Positions 1 through 8,184 of a stretch of 64,000 nt of DNA are shown in pieces. Source of the stretch: Hyphomicrobiales bacterium (GTDB taxonomy: Bacteria > Pseudomonadota > Alphaproteobacteria > Rhizobiales > Rhizobiaceae); the NCBI GenBank assembly GCA_900472675.1, contig UCJA01000004.1, forward strand, positions 62,001 through 126,000, in the 5' to 3' direction. How positions within the stretch are numbered: position 1 is the stretch's first letter; the number at the start of each line of letters is the position of its first letter. The position numbers were made by a program, and so were the translations under genes. Under the pieces are notes generated by a model that did not search any database, was not told the origin of the DNA, and worked only from the letters and a program-made list of their open reading frames with translations.

Positions 1-126
1 CGAGCGGGACAGGCCTGGATGCCGCCAGATCATTCTCAGCAGGCTGCGTTCGTTGCCTGAGACGACATCGTCATCGCTGGCGCGCAGAAAACGCGGCGCG
101 ATCAGGGGTGCAGGGGAATAGGCCAT
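1..126 (-). CDS. ROK-family transcriptional regulator, N-terminal part (truncated by window edge)
   Basis: Only the first 42 codons lie in the window, read leftwards from an ATG at 126 preceded by GGAGACACTG. The peptide MAYSPAPLIAPRFLRASDDD is followed by a segment reading GNERSLLRMIWRHPGLSRS. That pattern is the opening of the winged-helix DNA-binding domain in NagC/XylR-type ROK regulators, where helix 1 follows a short N-terminal tail. No sugar-binding or kinase-like domain is visible because the gene leaves the window. It is divergent from the ugp operon, so it may control it. That is inferred from position only. Confidence 0.6.
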   Translation of the reverse strand, partial: MAYSPAPLIAPRFLRASDDDVVSGNERSLLRMIWRHPGLSRS

Positions 127-159
127 CAGTGTCTCCTGCATCAGCAATTACCATAGGCG

Positions 160-259
160 TGTGACAGTTCCTATCATCCGCGGCGCCTTATACCCTCTGG
201 TGTAGGCCAATTTTGCGCCCTGATAGGCGACATCAAGGGGTCTTCGCGTAACTGTCACA
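160..259. promoter_or_regulatory. Divergent promoter region with a separated inverted repeat
   Basis: TGTGACAGTT (160-169) and its exact reverse complement AACTGTCACA (250-259) sit in the 198-bp gap between the ROK-type gene and ugpB. A pair of opposed 10-mers 90 bp apart in a divergent promoter could be two operator half-sites or a looping pair. The CTGTCAC portion also resembles half of a Pho box, but I see no good second half at the expected spacing. Confidence 0.35.
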
Positions 260-324
260 ACTAAAGTGTAACAAGCTGCCCAGTCACCCATCCGACACGC
301 TCGGGGCACTCAGAGGCGAAGCTC

Positions 325-1632
325 ATGAAACTTTCCATTCTTGCGACAACCGCCGCTCTCATCGGGTGCGCATCCGCAGCACAGGCGACCAATATCGAAT
401 TCTGGTACGGCAACACGGGCAATGTCGAAGTGGCCATCAAAGCCCAGTGCGATGCCTTCAACGCCGCGCAGAGCGAACACAAGGTCAACTGCATCGGACA
501 GGGCAGCTACGAGGTCTCGATGCAGAAGGCGATCGCCGCCTACCGGGCCAAGAACCATCCCGTGCTGATGCAGTTCTTCGATGCCGGCACATTAGATCTG
601 ATGCTGTCGGGTGCCGTCGAGCCGGTTCAGGACCTGCTGCCGGACGTTGCCTGGGACAAGTATATCGCCGGGGCTCGCGCCTATTACGAAACGTCGGGCG
701 GCAAGCTGTTTGCACAGCCCTACAATTCCTCCACCCTGCTGTTCTACACCAACAAGACCGAGCTCGAAAAAGCCGGCATCATGCAGACGCCGAAGACCTG
801 GGAAGAGGTCATCGAGGCTGCGCGCAAGCTGAAAGCTGCCGGCCACGCCTGCCCCTTCGTCACCGATGGCGATACCTGGCGCGTGCTTGAACAGTTCTCC
901 GCCCGTCATGGCCTGCCGATCGCCACCAAGCACAATGGCTATGACGGCCTCGACGCAGAATACGTGATCAACACCACCTTCGCGGCCCAGCACCTGACCA
1001 ATCTGGTCGAATGGCGCAAGGAAGGCCTCGTCCGCCTCGCCGCCGACACCAAGGCCGGCAATTACACGGCCGCCTTCAATGCCGGCGAATGCGCCATGAT
1101 GGAGCAGTCTTCGGGTTCGTATGCCGCCGCCGCCAAGGCATTCGAAGGCAAGTATGAGCTGACGGTCGACATGGCCCCGATGTACAAGGGATATGAGCGC
1201 CACAACACGTTCGTCGGCGGCGCCTCCATCTACGTCATGAAGGGACATGACAAGGCAGAGGTCGATGCCGCAAAGGCCTTCCTGGATTTCCTGCGTCTTC
1301 CGGAACAGCAGATGTTCTTCACGGCCGCCACCGGCTACGTTCCCGTGACGACCGACGTCGTCGATCTGATCGCCAAGAGCGCCGATGCGAATTCGCCGAA
1401 ATATGCGACGGCAAAGGTTGGCGTGGAATCGATGAACCAGCCCGCAACGCCGGATACACGCGGCATCCGGCTCGGCTTCTACGTGCAGTTCCGCGATATC
1501 TTCATGGAAGAAACCCAGAAGGCCTTTGCCGGACAGCAAACCATGCAGGTGGCGCTCGACAACACCAAGAAGCGCGGCGACCAGCTGCTGCGCCGCTTCG
1601 AGCAGACCTACAAGGACAAGAAGCTGCCTTGA
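325..1632 (+). CDS. ugpB: sn-glycerol-3-phosphate / glycerophosphodiester ABC importer, periplasmic binding protein
   Basis: The product has 435 residues and a typical cleavable signal peptide (MKLSILATTAALIGCASAAQA). The mature part follows UgpB closely. It has the FNAAQ...Y(K)VNCIGQGSYE block, an AAYRAKN segment, a QPYNSSTLLFYTNK loop (UgpB of E. coli has a near-identical PFNSST...YYNK) and a C-terminal GDQLLRRFEQTYK. The family binds sn-glycerol 3-phosphate or glycerophosphodiesters in the periplasm. It is first in an operon with two permeases, an ATPase and two phosphodiesterases, which supports that substrate class. GAGGCGAAGCTC precedes the ATG. Confidence 0.85.
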   Translation: MKLSILATTAALIGCASAAQATNIEFWYGNTGNVEVAIKAQCDAFNAAQSEHKVNCIGQGSYEVSMQKAIAAYRAKNHPVLMQFFDAGTLDLMLSGAVEPVQDLLPDVAWDKYIAGARAYYETSGGKLFAQPYNSSTLLFYTNKTELEKAGIMQTPKTWEEVIEAARKLKAAGHACPFVTDGDTWRVLEQFSARHGLPIATKHNGYDGLDAEYVINTTFAAQHLTNLVEWRKEGLVRLAADTKAGNYTAAFNAGECAMMEQSSGSYAAAAKAFEGKYELTVDMAPMYKGYERHNTFVGGASIYVMKGHDKAEVDAAKAFLDFLRLPEQQMFFTAATGYVPVTTDVVDLIAKSADANSPKYATAKVGVESMNQPATPDTRGIRLGFYVQFRDIFMEETQKAFAGQQTMQVALDNTKKRGDQLLRRFEQTYKDKKLP

Positions 1633-1654
1633 TCCGTCACGGTTGCTGACCCAT

Positions 1655-1682
1655 GCCAAGGGGCTGCGTGCCGCCCCTTGGC
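1655..1682 (+). terminator. Intercistronic stem-loop after ugpB
   Basis: GCCAAGGGGC and GCCCCTTGGC form a perfect 10-bp stem with an 8-nt loop in the ugpB-ugpA gap. No U-run follows, so it is more likely a 3'-end stabiliser or partial attenuator than a full terminator. That would let the binding protein be made in excess over the permeases. Confidence 0.6.
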
Positions 1683-1706
1683 CATTCCCGTCATCGGAAC
1701 CATTCC

Positions 1707-2597
1707 ATGCGTTCGGACTCCTCCCTCTTCAGCAATCGCTGGCTGCCGATCCTCCTAGTGACGCCGCTGATGCTGCTGATCGTGCTCTTCTTCTACGTGC
1801 CGGTCTTCCAGGCCTTCTACTGGTCGTTCTTTCTCGAGCAACCGTTCGGCGGCAGCTCGGAATTCGTTGGCCTCGACAATTTCCGGCGCGTGCTATCGGA
1901 TCCGGAATTCTGGAAGGCCGGCGCGCGCACCATCGTCTTTATGCTTAGCGCATCGTCGCTCGCGGTCGCTCTGCCGCTGATCCTCGCGATCGCCGCCGAC
2001 CGCAAGATCCGCCTTTCGCTGCCTGCCCGCAATGTGCTGGTCTGGCCAAAAGGCGTTGCAGGCGCCTCGATCGGTGTCGTCTTCGCCTTTATCTTCAACC
2101 CGTTCGTCGGCTTGATGGCACCGCTCAACCAAATGTTTCCAGGCATCTGGGCGCCGGGAATTGACGGCACGGATGCTTTTCTCACCCTGGTGATGGCGCA
2201 TGTCTGGAGCGGTATCCCATTCAATTTCGTCATCCTGCTGGCGGGCCTGCGCTCCATTCCGCACACCATGTACCAGGCGGCTGCCATGGATGGTGCTGGC
2301 CCCTGGCGGCGAATCCTCGACGTGCAACTGCCGCTGATCATGCCGCAGCTGTTTTTAACCCTCGTGCTGGAATTCACCGAAAGCATCACCTCGGCCTTCG
2401 CGCTGATCGACACGATCACCGGCGGCGGGCCGGGAGGGTCGACGACGCTGCTGGTCTACAAGATCTATGTGGACGGCTTTCGCGGTTACGACCTTTCCGG
2501 CGCCTCGACGCAGACCGCCATCCTGATGGTTTTCGTCCTGGCCCTGGCTGCCTGCCAGTTCGCCTTCATCGGCCGCCGCATCAACTACGAGCGCTGA
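1707..2597 (+). CDS. ugpA: Ugp-type ABC importer permease (UgpA)
   Basis: The product is 296 residues in the MalF/UgpA permease family, with about six hydrophobic segments starting at roughly residue 14 (WLPILLVTPLMLLIVLFFYV). The EAA loop that docks on the ATPase is at about residues 190-210 (AAAMDGAGPWRRILDVQLPL). I chose the ATG at 1707 because the extra residues from an in-frame ATG at 1653 overlap the intercistronic stem-loop and are not membrane-like. It sits between ugpB and ugpE and pairs with UgpE to form the membrane channel. Confidence 0.85.
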   Translation: MRSDSSLFSNRWLPILLVTPLMLLIVLFFYVPVFQAFYWSFFLEQPFGGSSEFVGLDNFRRVLSDPEFWKAGARTIVFMLSASSLAVALPLILAIAADRKIRLSLPARNVLVWPKGVAGASIGVVFAFIFNPFVGLMAPLNQMFPGIWAPGIDGTDAFLTLVMAHVWSGIPFNFVILLAGLRSIPHTMYQAAAMDGAGPWRRILDVQLPLIMPQLFLTLVLEFTESITSAFALIDTITGGGPGGSTTLLVYKIYVDGFRGYDLSGASTQTAILMVFVLALAACQFAFIGRRINYER

Positions 2598-2599
2598 GC

Positions 2600-3517
2600 A
2601 TGATCGAAAACGCACGTTCCATCAACATCGCCGCCGGCCTGATCCTGGCGATCGGCATGATCTATATCATCGGTCCGCTGTACCTCACGCTGTCCACCGC
2701 CTCGCAGTCCTTCGAGGACATGCTGCGCAACGGACTTGCCTGGTATCCCGGCGACCAGCTGCTCGTGAACATGGGGAAGATTTTTACCGAGACGCGCATC
2801 CCGATCCAGATGTTCAACAGCCTGATCGTCGCGTCTTCCAACGCCTTCGCGACCTGTGTCCTGTCGCTCCTGTCGGCCTATGCGATTGTCTATTTCCGCA
2901 TCCGCTGGGCCGGCGTCATCTTCGCACTGATCCTCGCGACGATCATGCTGCCGCTCGATATCCGGGTGATCACCACCTACCAGGTGGCATCCAACATCTT
3001 CTCTCCTCTCAATGCGGTGCTGGATGTCACCGGCCTCAATCTCCTGATCGCGTCCGCTTTCGGGGCGCCGGTGCATCTGGAGCTCAGCGTTCTCAATACG
3101 CATTTCGGCCTGGTCGCGCCGCTGGTTGCGCATGGCACCGGCACGTTCCTGTTCCGCCAGTTCTTCCTGACGCTGCCGAAGGACCTGTTCAAGGCGGCGC
3201 GCATGGACGGGGCGGGGCCGATCCGTTTCCTGTTCGATATCCTGCTGCCGCTCTCGCGCGCCAGTTTTGCTGCGCTGTTCGTGCTCACCTTCCTCAGCGG
3301 CTGGACACAGTATCTGTGGCCGCTGGTGGGCGCATCCACCCCGGACATGCAGACAGCGGTCGTCGGCCTTGCCCGACTGGTGCCCGATGCCGACGGTCAG
3401 GTGCCCGATTTTCCCATGATCATGGCCGGCGCCGTGCTGGTTTCCCTCGTCCCCCTGTCGATGATTGCCCTTTTGCAGCGCTACCTCGTCCAGGGCCTGG
3501 TTCTTTCGGAGAAATGA
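2600..3517 (+). CDS. ugpE: Ugp-type ABC importer permease (UgpE)
   Basis: The product has 305 residues and is a MalG/UgpE-type permease with an N-terminal membrane segment (INIAAGLILAIGMIYIIGPL) and several more hydrophobic spans. Its EAA loop reads AARMDGAGPIRFLFDILLPL and the C-terminus is YLVQGLVLSEK. Two bases separate it from ugpA, so the pair is translationally linked. It forms the second half of the transmembrane pathway. Confidence 0.85.
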   Translation: MIENARSINIAAGLILAIGMIYIIGPLYLTLSTASQSFEDMLRNGLAWYPGDQLLVNMGKIFTETRIPIQMFNSLIVASSNAFATCVLSLLSAYAIVYFRIRWAGVIFALILATIMLPLDIRVITTYQVASNIFSPLNAVLDVTGLNLLIASAFGAPVHLELSVLNTHFGLVAPLVAHGTGTFLFRQFFLTLPKDLFKAARMDGAGPIRFLFDILLPLSRASFAALFVLTFLSGWTQYLWPLVGASTPDMQTAVVGLARLVPDADGQVPDFPMIMAGAVLVSLVPLSMIALLQRYLVQGLVLSEK

Positions 3518-3519
3518 CG

Positions 3520-4650
3520 ATGACAGCCATCGATTCCGCCATTCGTGCCGCTGCCGCGCAAATCGAACTCATCGGTGTCACCAAGGCCTATGACGCCAAA
3601 ACCGTTGTCATTCCGCCGATGGATGTGGTGCTGAGGCCCGGTGAGTTCACCGTGATCCTCGGCCCGTCCGGTTGCGGCAAGTCGACGCTTCTGCAGATGA
3701 TTGCCGGCCTCGAACGGGTATCGGGCGGCAAGATCATTCTCGGCGGGCGCGAAGTGCAGGATCTCGAGCCCAAGCACCGCGGCTGCGCCATGGTGTTCCA
3801 GAACTATGCGCTCTATCCGCATATGACGGTGGCCGAGAACATGGCCTACAGCCTGAAGGTGGCCGGCGTCTCGAAGCCGGACCGGGCCCTGCGCGTGGCG
3901 ACCGTGGCAAAGATGCTCGGCCTTGCGGATTATCTTGAACGCAAGCCGGGACAACTGTCGGGTGGCCAGCGCCAGCGCGTTGCCATTGGCCGCGCCATCA
4001 TCCGCGAGCCGGGGGTGCTGCTGTTCGACGAACCGCTGTCGAACCTCGATGCGCAACTGCGCCACGACATGCGCATCGAACTTGCCGATCTGCACCGCCG
4101 TATCGGGGCGACCAGCGTGTTCGTCACCCACGATCAGGTGGAGGCGATGACGCTGGCCGACCGGATCCTCATCCTCAACAAGGGCCGGGTCGAGCAGTTC
4201 GATACGCCCAAGGTGATTTATCATCATCCCGCGTCGGTGTTCGTCGCGAAATTCATTGGCGCGCCGCCGATGAACATCCTGGACGTGACTGGTGACGGCA
4301 CGGCTTTGCGCCTCGCCGATGGACAGGCCGTTGCCCGCTCGACACGCACGGGGCGCTTCCAGCTGGGCATCCGTCCGGAGGATGTTGCTGCCGGACCAGG
4401 CGGACCGATCACGGCGACCATCCGCTACCGCGAGGATCTCGGCTCGCACGAAATTATCGAAGCTGATCTTTGCGGCCAGCAGCTGCGCATTGCCACGCCC
4501 TTTGGTGCGGAGATCGATGCGTCATCCACACTGTCCCTGTCCTTCCCGACCGTTCGCCTGCACCTCTTCGACGGGGAAACGGGCATGGCCATCGCCGACG
4601 CGTTCGAAGAACCCCAGGCCGTGCGCCAATCCGTGAAAGTGCATCTGTGA
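3520..4650 (+). CDS. ugpC: Ugp-type ABC importer ATPase (UgpC)
   Basis: The product has 376 residues and belongs to the CUT1 sugar-importer ATPases. Walker A is GPSGCGKST at residues 48-56, the signature LSGGQRQRV lies near 146, Walker B LLFDEP lies near 167, and the switch histidine is in [14 protein letters not shown]-terminal TOBE/OB regulatory part follows. Two ATGs are possible. The one at 3514 overlaps the ugpE stop, but GGAG at 3508-3511 is better spaced for 3520, so I use that. It powers UgpAE uptake. Confidence 0.88.
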   Translation: MTAIDSAIRAAAAQIELIGVTKAYDAKTVVIPPMDVVLRPGEFTVILGPSGCGKSTLLQMIAGLERVSGGKIILGGREVQDLEPKHRGCAMVFQNYALYPHMTVAENMAYSLKVAGVSKPDRALRVATVAKMLGLADYLERKPGQLSGGQRQRVAIGRAIIREPGVLLFDEPLSNLDAQLRHDMRIELADLHRRIGATSVFVTHDQVEAMTLADRILILNKGRVEQFDTPKVIYHHPASVFVAKFIGAPPMNILDVTGDGTALRLADGQAVARSTRTGRFQLGIRPEDVAAGPGGPITATIRYREDLGSHEIIEADLCGQQLRIATPFGAEIDASSTLSLSFPTVRLHLFDGETGMAIADAFEEPQAVRQSVKVHL

Positions 4651-5477
4651 GCTACAGGGATTTCATCACCGACACGACGCGCCGGTGCGCTGTCGTCGTG
4701 CATCGTGGCCTCTGGCGCGAGGCGCCTGAAAACAGCCTGGCAGCCATCGAGAAAGCCATATCCGGTGGGCATGACGTGGTGGAGATCGATATCCGGCGCA
4801 GCGCCGACGGTGGGCTTTTCCTGCTGCATGACGACACGCTGGAGCGGATGACGGGCCTCGACCAGCCGCCGGAAGGGCTCAGTTCCGCGGTTTTGGCGGG
4901 CCTGAACCTGCGAAACCGCGACGGCGGCGAGGCCAATGCCCTGACGCTGGAAAGGCTCCCGAGCCTGGCCGAGGTGTTCGACCTTACGCGGGGCCGGATC
5001 TTTCTTCATCTCGACGTCAAGCACCGGGAAGTCATTCCGCAGGTGATCGCCCTTGCCAAGGCCATGGGTGTCGACCAGGAGGTCGATGTCTGGGCCTCCG
5101 TGAGGGATCGGGACGACCTTGCCTTTGTGCACGACATGGTGCTTCCACACGATGTCCTGTTCCTGGCAAAGACCCGCCTCAATGCCATCGACGCAGCCGG
5201 GCAGATCGACGCCCTGCTGCAGCTCTCGCCGTCGGCCTGCGAAATCTATTTCGACGATCTGGACCAGGTCGCCGCGCTTCGCGAGCGCGTTGCCGGCACA
5301 GGCATGGCGCTCTGGGTCAATACGCTCGACAGCATTTCCTGCGCCGGCTTTAGCGATACCGCCGCCCTTGCCGATCCCGATGCGGTCTGGGGGCGCCTGA
5401 TCGACGCCGGAATTTCGGTCATCCAGACCGACGAGGCAGCAAGTCTCTCATCCTATCTTACCGCCCGAAGCGCCTAA
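4647..5477 (+). CDS. UgpQ-like glycerophosphodiester phosphodiesterase, copy 1
   Basis: This GDPD-family TIM-barrel enzyme has 276 residues. The family signature is complete: His19-Arg20 (VHRG), Glu28-Asn29 (PENS), Glu46 and Asp48 (VVEIDIR), and His61-Asp62 (HDDTL). The family hydrolyses glycerophosphodiesters to glycerol 3-phosphate and an alcohol, or sometimes to glycerol and a phosphoalcohol. There is no signal peptide, so it acts in the cytoplasm on imported substrate, as UgpQ does. A GTG start at 4647 overlaps the ugpC stop (GTGA). It gives a protein of exactly the length of the next gene, with an aligned N-terminus, which supports the choice. Confidence 0.8.
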   Translation: MSYRDFITDTTRRCAVVVHRGLWREAPENSLAAIEKAISGGHDVVEIDIRRSADGGLFLLHDDTLERMTGLDQPPEGLSSAVLAGLNLRNRDGGEANALTLERLPSLAEVFDLTRGRIFLHLDVKHREVIPQVIALAKAMGVDQEVDVWASVRDRDDLAFVHDMVLPHDVLFLAKTRLNAIDAAGQIDALLQLSPSACEIYFDDLDQVAALRERVAGTGMALWVNTLDSISCAGFSDTAALADPDAVWGRLIDAGISVIQTDEAASLSSYLTARSA

Positions 5478-5492
5478 CCTCCAGGAAACACC

Positions 5493-6323
5493 ATGACGCA
5501 CTACAAGGATTACATCGCCGACCCGGCACGTGACTGCGCGATTGTCGCCCATCGCGGCGCCTGGCGCGGTGCGCCGGAAAACAGTCTCGCTGCCATTGAG
5601 CGTGCGATTGCGATTGGCGCCAATATCGTCGAAATCGACATTCGCAAAAGTGCCGATGGCCATCTCTTCGTCATGCATGACGACACCCTGCTGCGGATGG
5701 CCGGTGTGGATCGCGACGCCGAAACCTTCACGATGGCGCAACTGCAGGCGATGACCTTGCGCGAGGACGATGGCGGCGACCACCGTGCGGCGACGGACCA
5801 GCGGATCCCGACGCTGAAGCAGGCGCTGGAGGTTATCCGCGGCCGGATCTTTGCCGATCTCGACCTCAAGGATCGCGACCTGTTCAACGAGGTTGCCGCC
5901 TGCGCCCGCGACATGGGGGCTGCATCCTATGTGGACCTGAAAACGAGCGTCACGACGCGCGAGGAGCTGGACTGGGTCCGCGCCCAGGACGTCCACGGGG
6001 TACCGTTCATGGCGATGGCGCAGTTCACGGCTGATGGTTTCGACAACACGATGGCGCTTCTCGGCGAGATCAAGCCGTTCATGTGCGAGATCCATTTCGA
6101 CCATCTCGATACCATCGCCAACAACAAGCAACGGTTTGCCGATGCCGACATGGCGTTGTGGATCAACACGCTGGACCAGACGGGCAGCGGCGAGTGGCGG
6201 GATGACAAGGCGCTCATTGATCCAGACAGCATCTGGGGCCGGCTGATGGATGCCGGCATCAGCGTCTTCCAGACCGACCGGCCGCAGGAGCTCAAGGCTT
6301 ACATCGAGGGACGCCGCGCATGA
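5493..6323 (+). CDS. UgpQ-like glycerophosphodiester phosphodiesterase, copy 2
   Basis: This 276-residue GDPD enzyme is a tandem paralogue of the preceding gene. Both start with a short YxDxI tail, then share HRG-W-APENSLAAIE, EIDIRxSADG, MHDDTLxRM and a C-terminal DPDSIWGRLMDAGISVFQTD. The catalytic set is His20-Arg21, Glu29-Asn30, Glu47/Asp49 and His62. No signal peptide is visible. CCAGGAAACACC precedes the ATG. Keeping two divergent copies in one operon suggests different alcohol head groups, but the sequence alone does not say which. Confidence 0.82.
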   Translation: MTHYKDYIADPARDCAIVAHRGAWRGAPENSLAAIERAIAIGANIVEIDIRKSADGHLFVMHDDTLLRMAGVDRDAETFTMAQLQAMTLREDDGGDHRAATDQRIPTLKQALEVIRGRIFADLDLKDRDLFNEVAACARDMGAASYVDLKTSVTTREELDWVRAQDVHGVPFMAMAQFTADGFDNTMALLGEIKPFMCEIHFDHLDTIANNKQRFADADMALWINTLDQTGSGEWRDDKALIDPDSIWGRLMDAGISVFQTDRPQELKAYIEGRRA

Positions 6324-7150
6324 GAACGATCAGCGACGACCTCATGGCGGCCCTGATGAACGACATGCGCGAAGCCGCACGGGTCGAGATCCTGCCACGC
6401 TTTCACGGCATCACCGCCGATGCCGTGCGTGCCAAGACGGCGGCCGACGATGTGGTCACCGACGCCGATATCGCCGCAGAACGCATGCTGAGCCAGACGC
6501 TCGGGGAGCGGTTCCCGGGCATCGTGGTCATCGGCGAGGAAGCCGTGTCGGATGATGCGTCGATCCTGTCACGGCTTGCGGACGCCGAACTGGCAGCGGT
6601 GATCGATCCGGTCGACGGGACCTGGCATTTCGCCCACGGCGTCCCGATGTTCGGCAGCATCGTGGCGATCATTGCCGGCGGCGAGACCATTGCTGGCATC
6701 ATCCACTATCCGGTGACGGGAGATTTCCTGGTCGCCCGTCGCGGGCAGGGGGCATGGCACGTGTCGGCGGACGGTACGAAGACGCGTCTTGCAGTCCATG
6801 CGCCAACGCCGATCCAGGAAATGCACGGGTTCATTCCGCTGCACATGTTCGATCCGGAGCTGCAGGTGCAGCTTGCACCGCGCGTGCTGCGATTCCTACG
6901 CACCACGACCTGGCGCTGCTCGGCCTTCGAATACCGGATGCTGGCGACCGGAGCGATGAGCTTTGGTTTCAACGAGAGCCTCAAACCCTGGGATCACGCG
7001 GCAGGCGTGCTGATCCATGCGGAAGCTGGCGGTTATTCCGCGGTGAGCACGGGCGAGGTCTATCGGCCGACGATGGTCGAGGGGCATCTGCTGTCGGCGC
7101 CGAACCGGGAAACCTGGGAGCGCGTCGCTGCCGCCCTGCTGCAGGACTGA
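6320..7150 (+). CDS. Inositol-monophosphatase-family phosphatase
   Basis: The product has 276 residues and all the metal-site motifs of the IMPase/FBPase fold: GEE near residues 72-74, DPVDGTWHF (Asp96, Asp99) and WDHAAG (Asp225). The family removes phosphate from inositol phosphates, histidinol phosphate, 3'-phosphoadenosine phosphates or sugar phosphates, using Mg. It overlaps the second phosphodiesterase by 4 bp (ATGA) and so belongs to the ugp operon. A plausible role is to dephosphorylate a phosphoalcohol released by the phosphodiesterases, for example inositol phosphate from glycerophosphoinositol. The substrate is inferred from context. Confidence 0.72.
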   Translation: MRTISDDLMAALMNDMREAARVEILPRFHGITADAVRAKTAADDVVTDADIAAERMLSQTLGERFPGIVVIGEEAVSDDASILSRLADAELAAVIDPVDGTWHFAHGVPMFGSIVAIIAGGETIAGIIHYPVTGDFLVARRGQGAWHVSADGTKTRLAVHAPTPIQEMHGFIPLHMFDPELQVQLAPRVLRFLRTTTWRCSAFEYRMLATGAMSFGFNESLKPWDHAAGVLIHAEAGGYSAVSTGEVYRPTMVEGHLLSAPNRETWERVAAALLQD

Positions 7151-7311
7151 TGTCTCAGGGGATGAGGTTGATCTTGCCAATGGCGGAGCGCGCAGTAACC
7201 TGACCCTCCACAGGGGAGGAGAACGGCGACCCAGCCTGCTGGTGGCGCTCATGGTCGGGATGGGCCAGGAGCGCCAAAGATGGTCGACCGTGTGAGAGAG
7301 GAGATATCACC

Positions 7312-8160
7312 ATGGAAGGTTTCGGTGTCCACACCAGCATGTGGACGATGACCTGGGATCGGGCCGGCGCCGAAAAAGCGATTGCGGGTGCCGTGCATTA
7401 CAAGATGGATTTCATCGAGATCGCCCTCCTCAACGCACCCGCTGTCGATGCCCGGCATACCCGCGATCTCCTGGAGAAGAACAGGCTGCGGGCCGTCTGT
7501 TCGCTCGGCCTGCCGGAACCTGCCTGGGCTTCCGTGCGTCCCGATGCGGCGATCGACTACCTGAAGGTCGCCATCGACAAGACGGCGCAGATGAGTGCGG
7601 AAGCCTTGTCGGGCGTCATCTTTGGCGGGATCGGCGAGCGGACCGGGCTGCCGCCGACGCAAGGTGAGTACGACAATATTGCAAGGGTTCTGGAGGCGGC
7701 CGCCCGCCACGCCAAGGCGCAAGGTATCCAGCTTGGGGTCGAGGCGGTGAACCGCTACGAGAACCATCTGATCAACACCGCGCAGCAGGCCGTCGACATG
7801 GTGGAACGGGTCGGTGCCGACAATCTCTTCGTCCACCTCGATACCTACCACATGAACATCGAGGAGAAGGGGGCCGCCGCCGGCGTGGTGATCGCCCGCG
7901 ATCACCTGAAATACATCCATCTGTCCGAAAGCGACCGGGGCACGCCGGGCTATGGCAATGTTCCCTGGGATGCGATCTACGCGGCGCTGGCAGCGATCGG
8001 CTTCAAGGGCGGGCTGGCGATGGAAAGCTTTATCAACATGCCGCCGGAAGTGGCCTACGGGCTTGCCGTCTGGCGTCCTGTCGCCCGCGACATGGAAGAG
8101 GTGATGGACAAGGGCCTGCCGTTCCTGCGCAACAAGGCTGCGCAATACGGGTTGATCTGA
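7312..8160 (+). CDS. Ketose 3-epimerase-like sugar isomerase (AP-endonuclease-2 fold)
   Basis: This TIM-barrel protein has 282 residues and resembles the D-tagatose/D-psicose 3-epimerases, including the Agrobacterium enzyme. Shared features are GVEAVNRYENHLINTA, HLDTYHMNIEE, SESDRGTPGYGNVPW and a late MESF. The four expected metal ligands are present as Glu144, Asp177, His203 and Glu238. The family epimerises C3 of free ketoses. AGAGGAGATATCACC precedes the ATG. It is 161 bp after the phosphatase and convergent with the next gene, so it may be transcribed alone or with the ugp operon. The exact sugar is not determined. Confidence 0.72.
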   Translation: MEGFGVHTSMWTMTWDRAGAEKAIAGAVHYKMDFIEIALLNAPAVDARHTRDLLEKNRLRAVCSLGLPEPAWASVRPDAAIDYLKVAIDKTAQMSAEALSGVIFGGIGERTGLPPTQGEYDNIARVLEAAARHAKAQGIQLGVEAVNRYENHLINTAQQAVDMVERVGADNLFVHLDTYHMNIEEKGAAAGVVIARDHLKYIHLSESDRGTPGYGNVPWDAIYAALAAIGFKGGLAMESFINMPPEVAYGLAVWRPVARDMEEVMDKGLPFLRNKAAQYGLI

Positions 8161-8184
8161 GCCGCGTCTGCGGCAGGCGGCGCC

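Noticed and set aside
240-270. Pho box upstream of ugpB
   Set aside because: CTGTCAC gives one reasonable half-site, but the second half at the right spacing (AAAGTGT) is poor, so I do not call it.
592-1659. 355-codon minus-strand frame opposite ugpB
   Set aside because: It is the antisense shadow of a gene with signal peptide and UgpB motifs.
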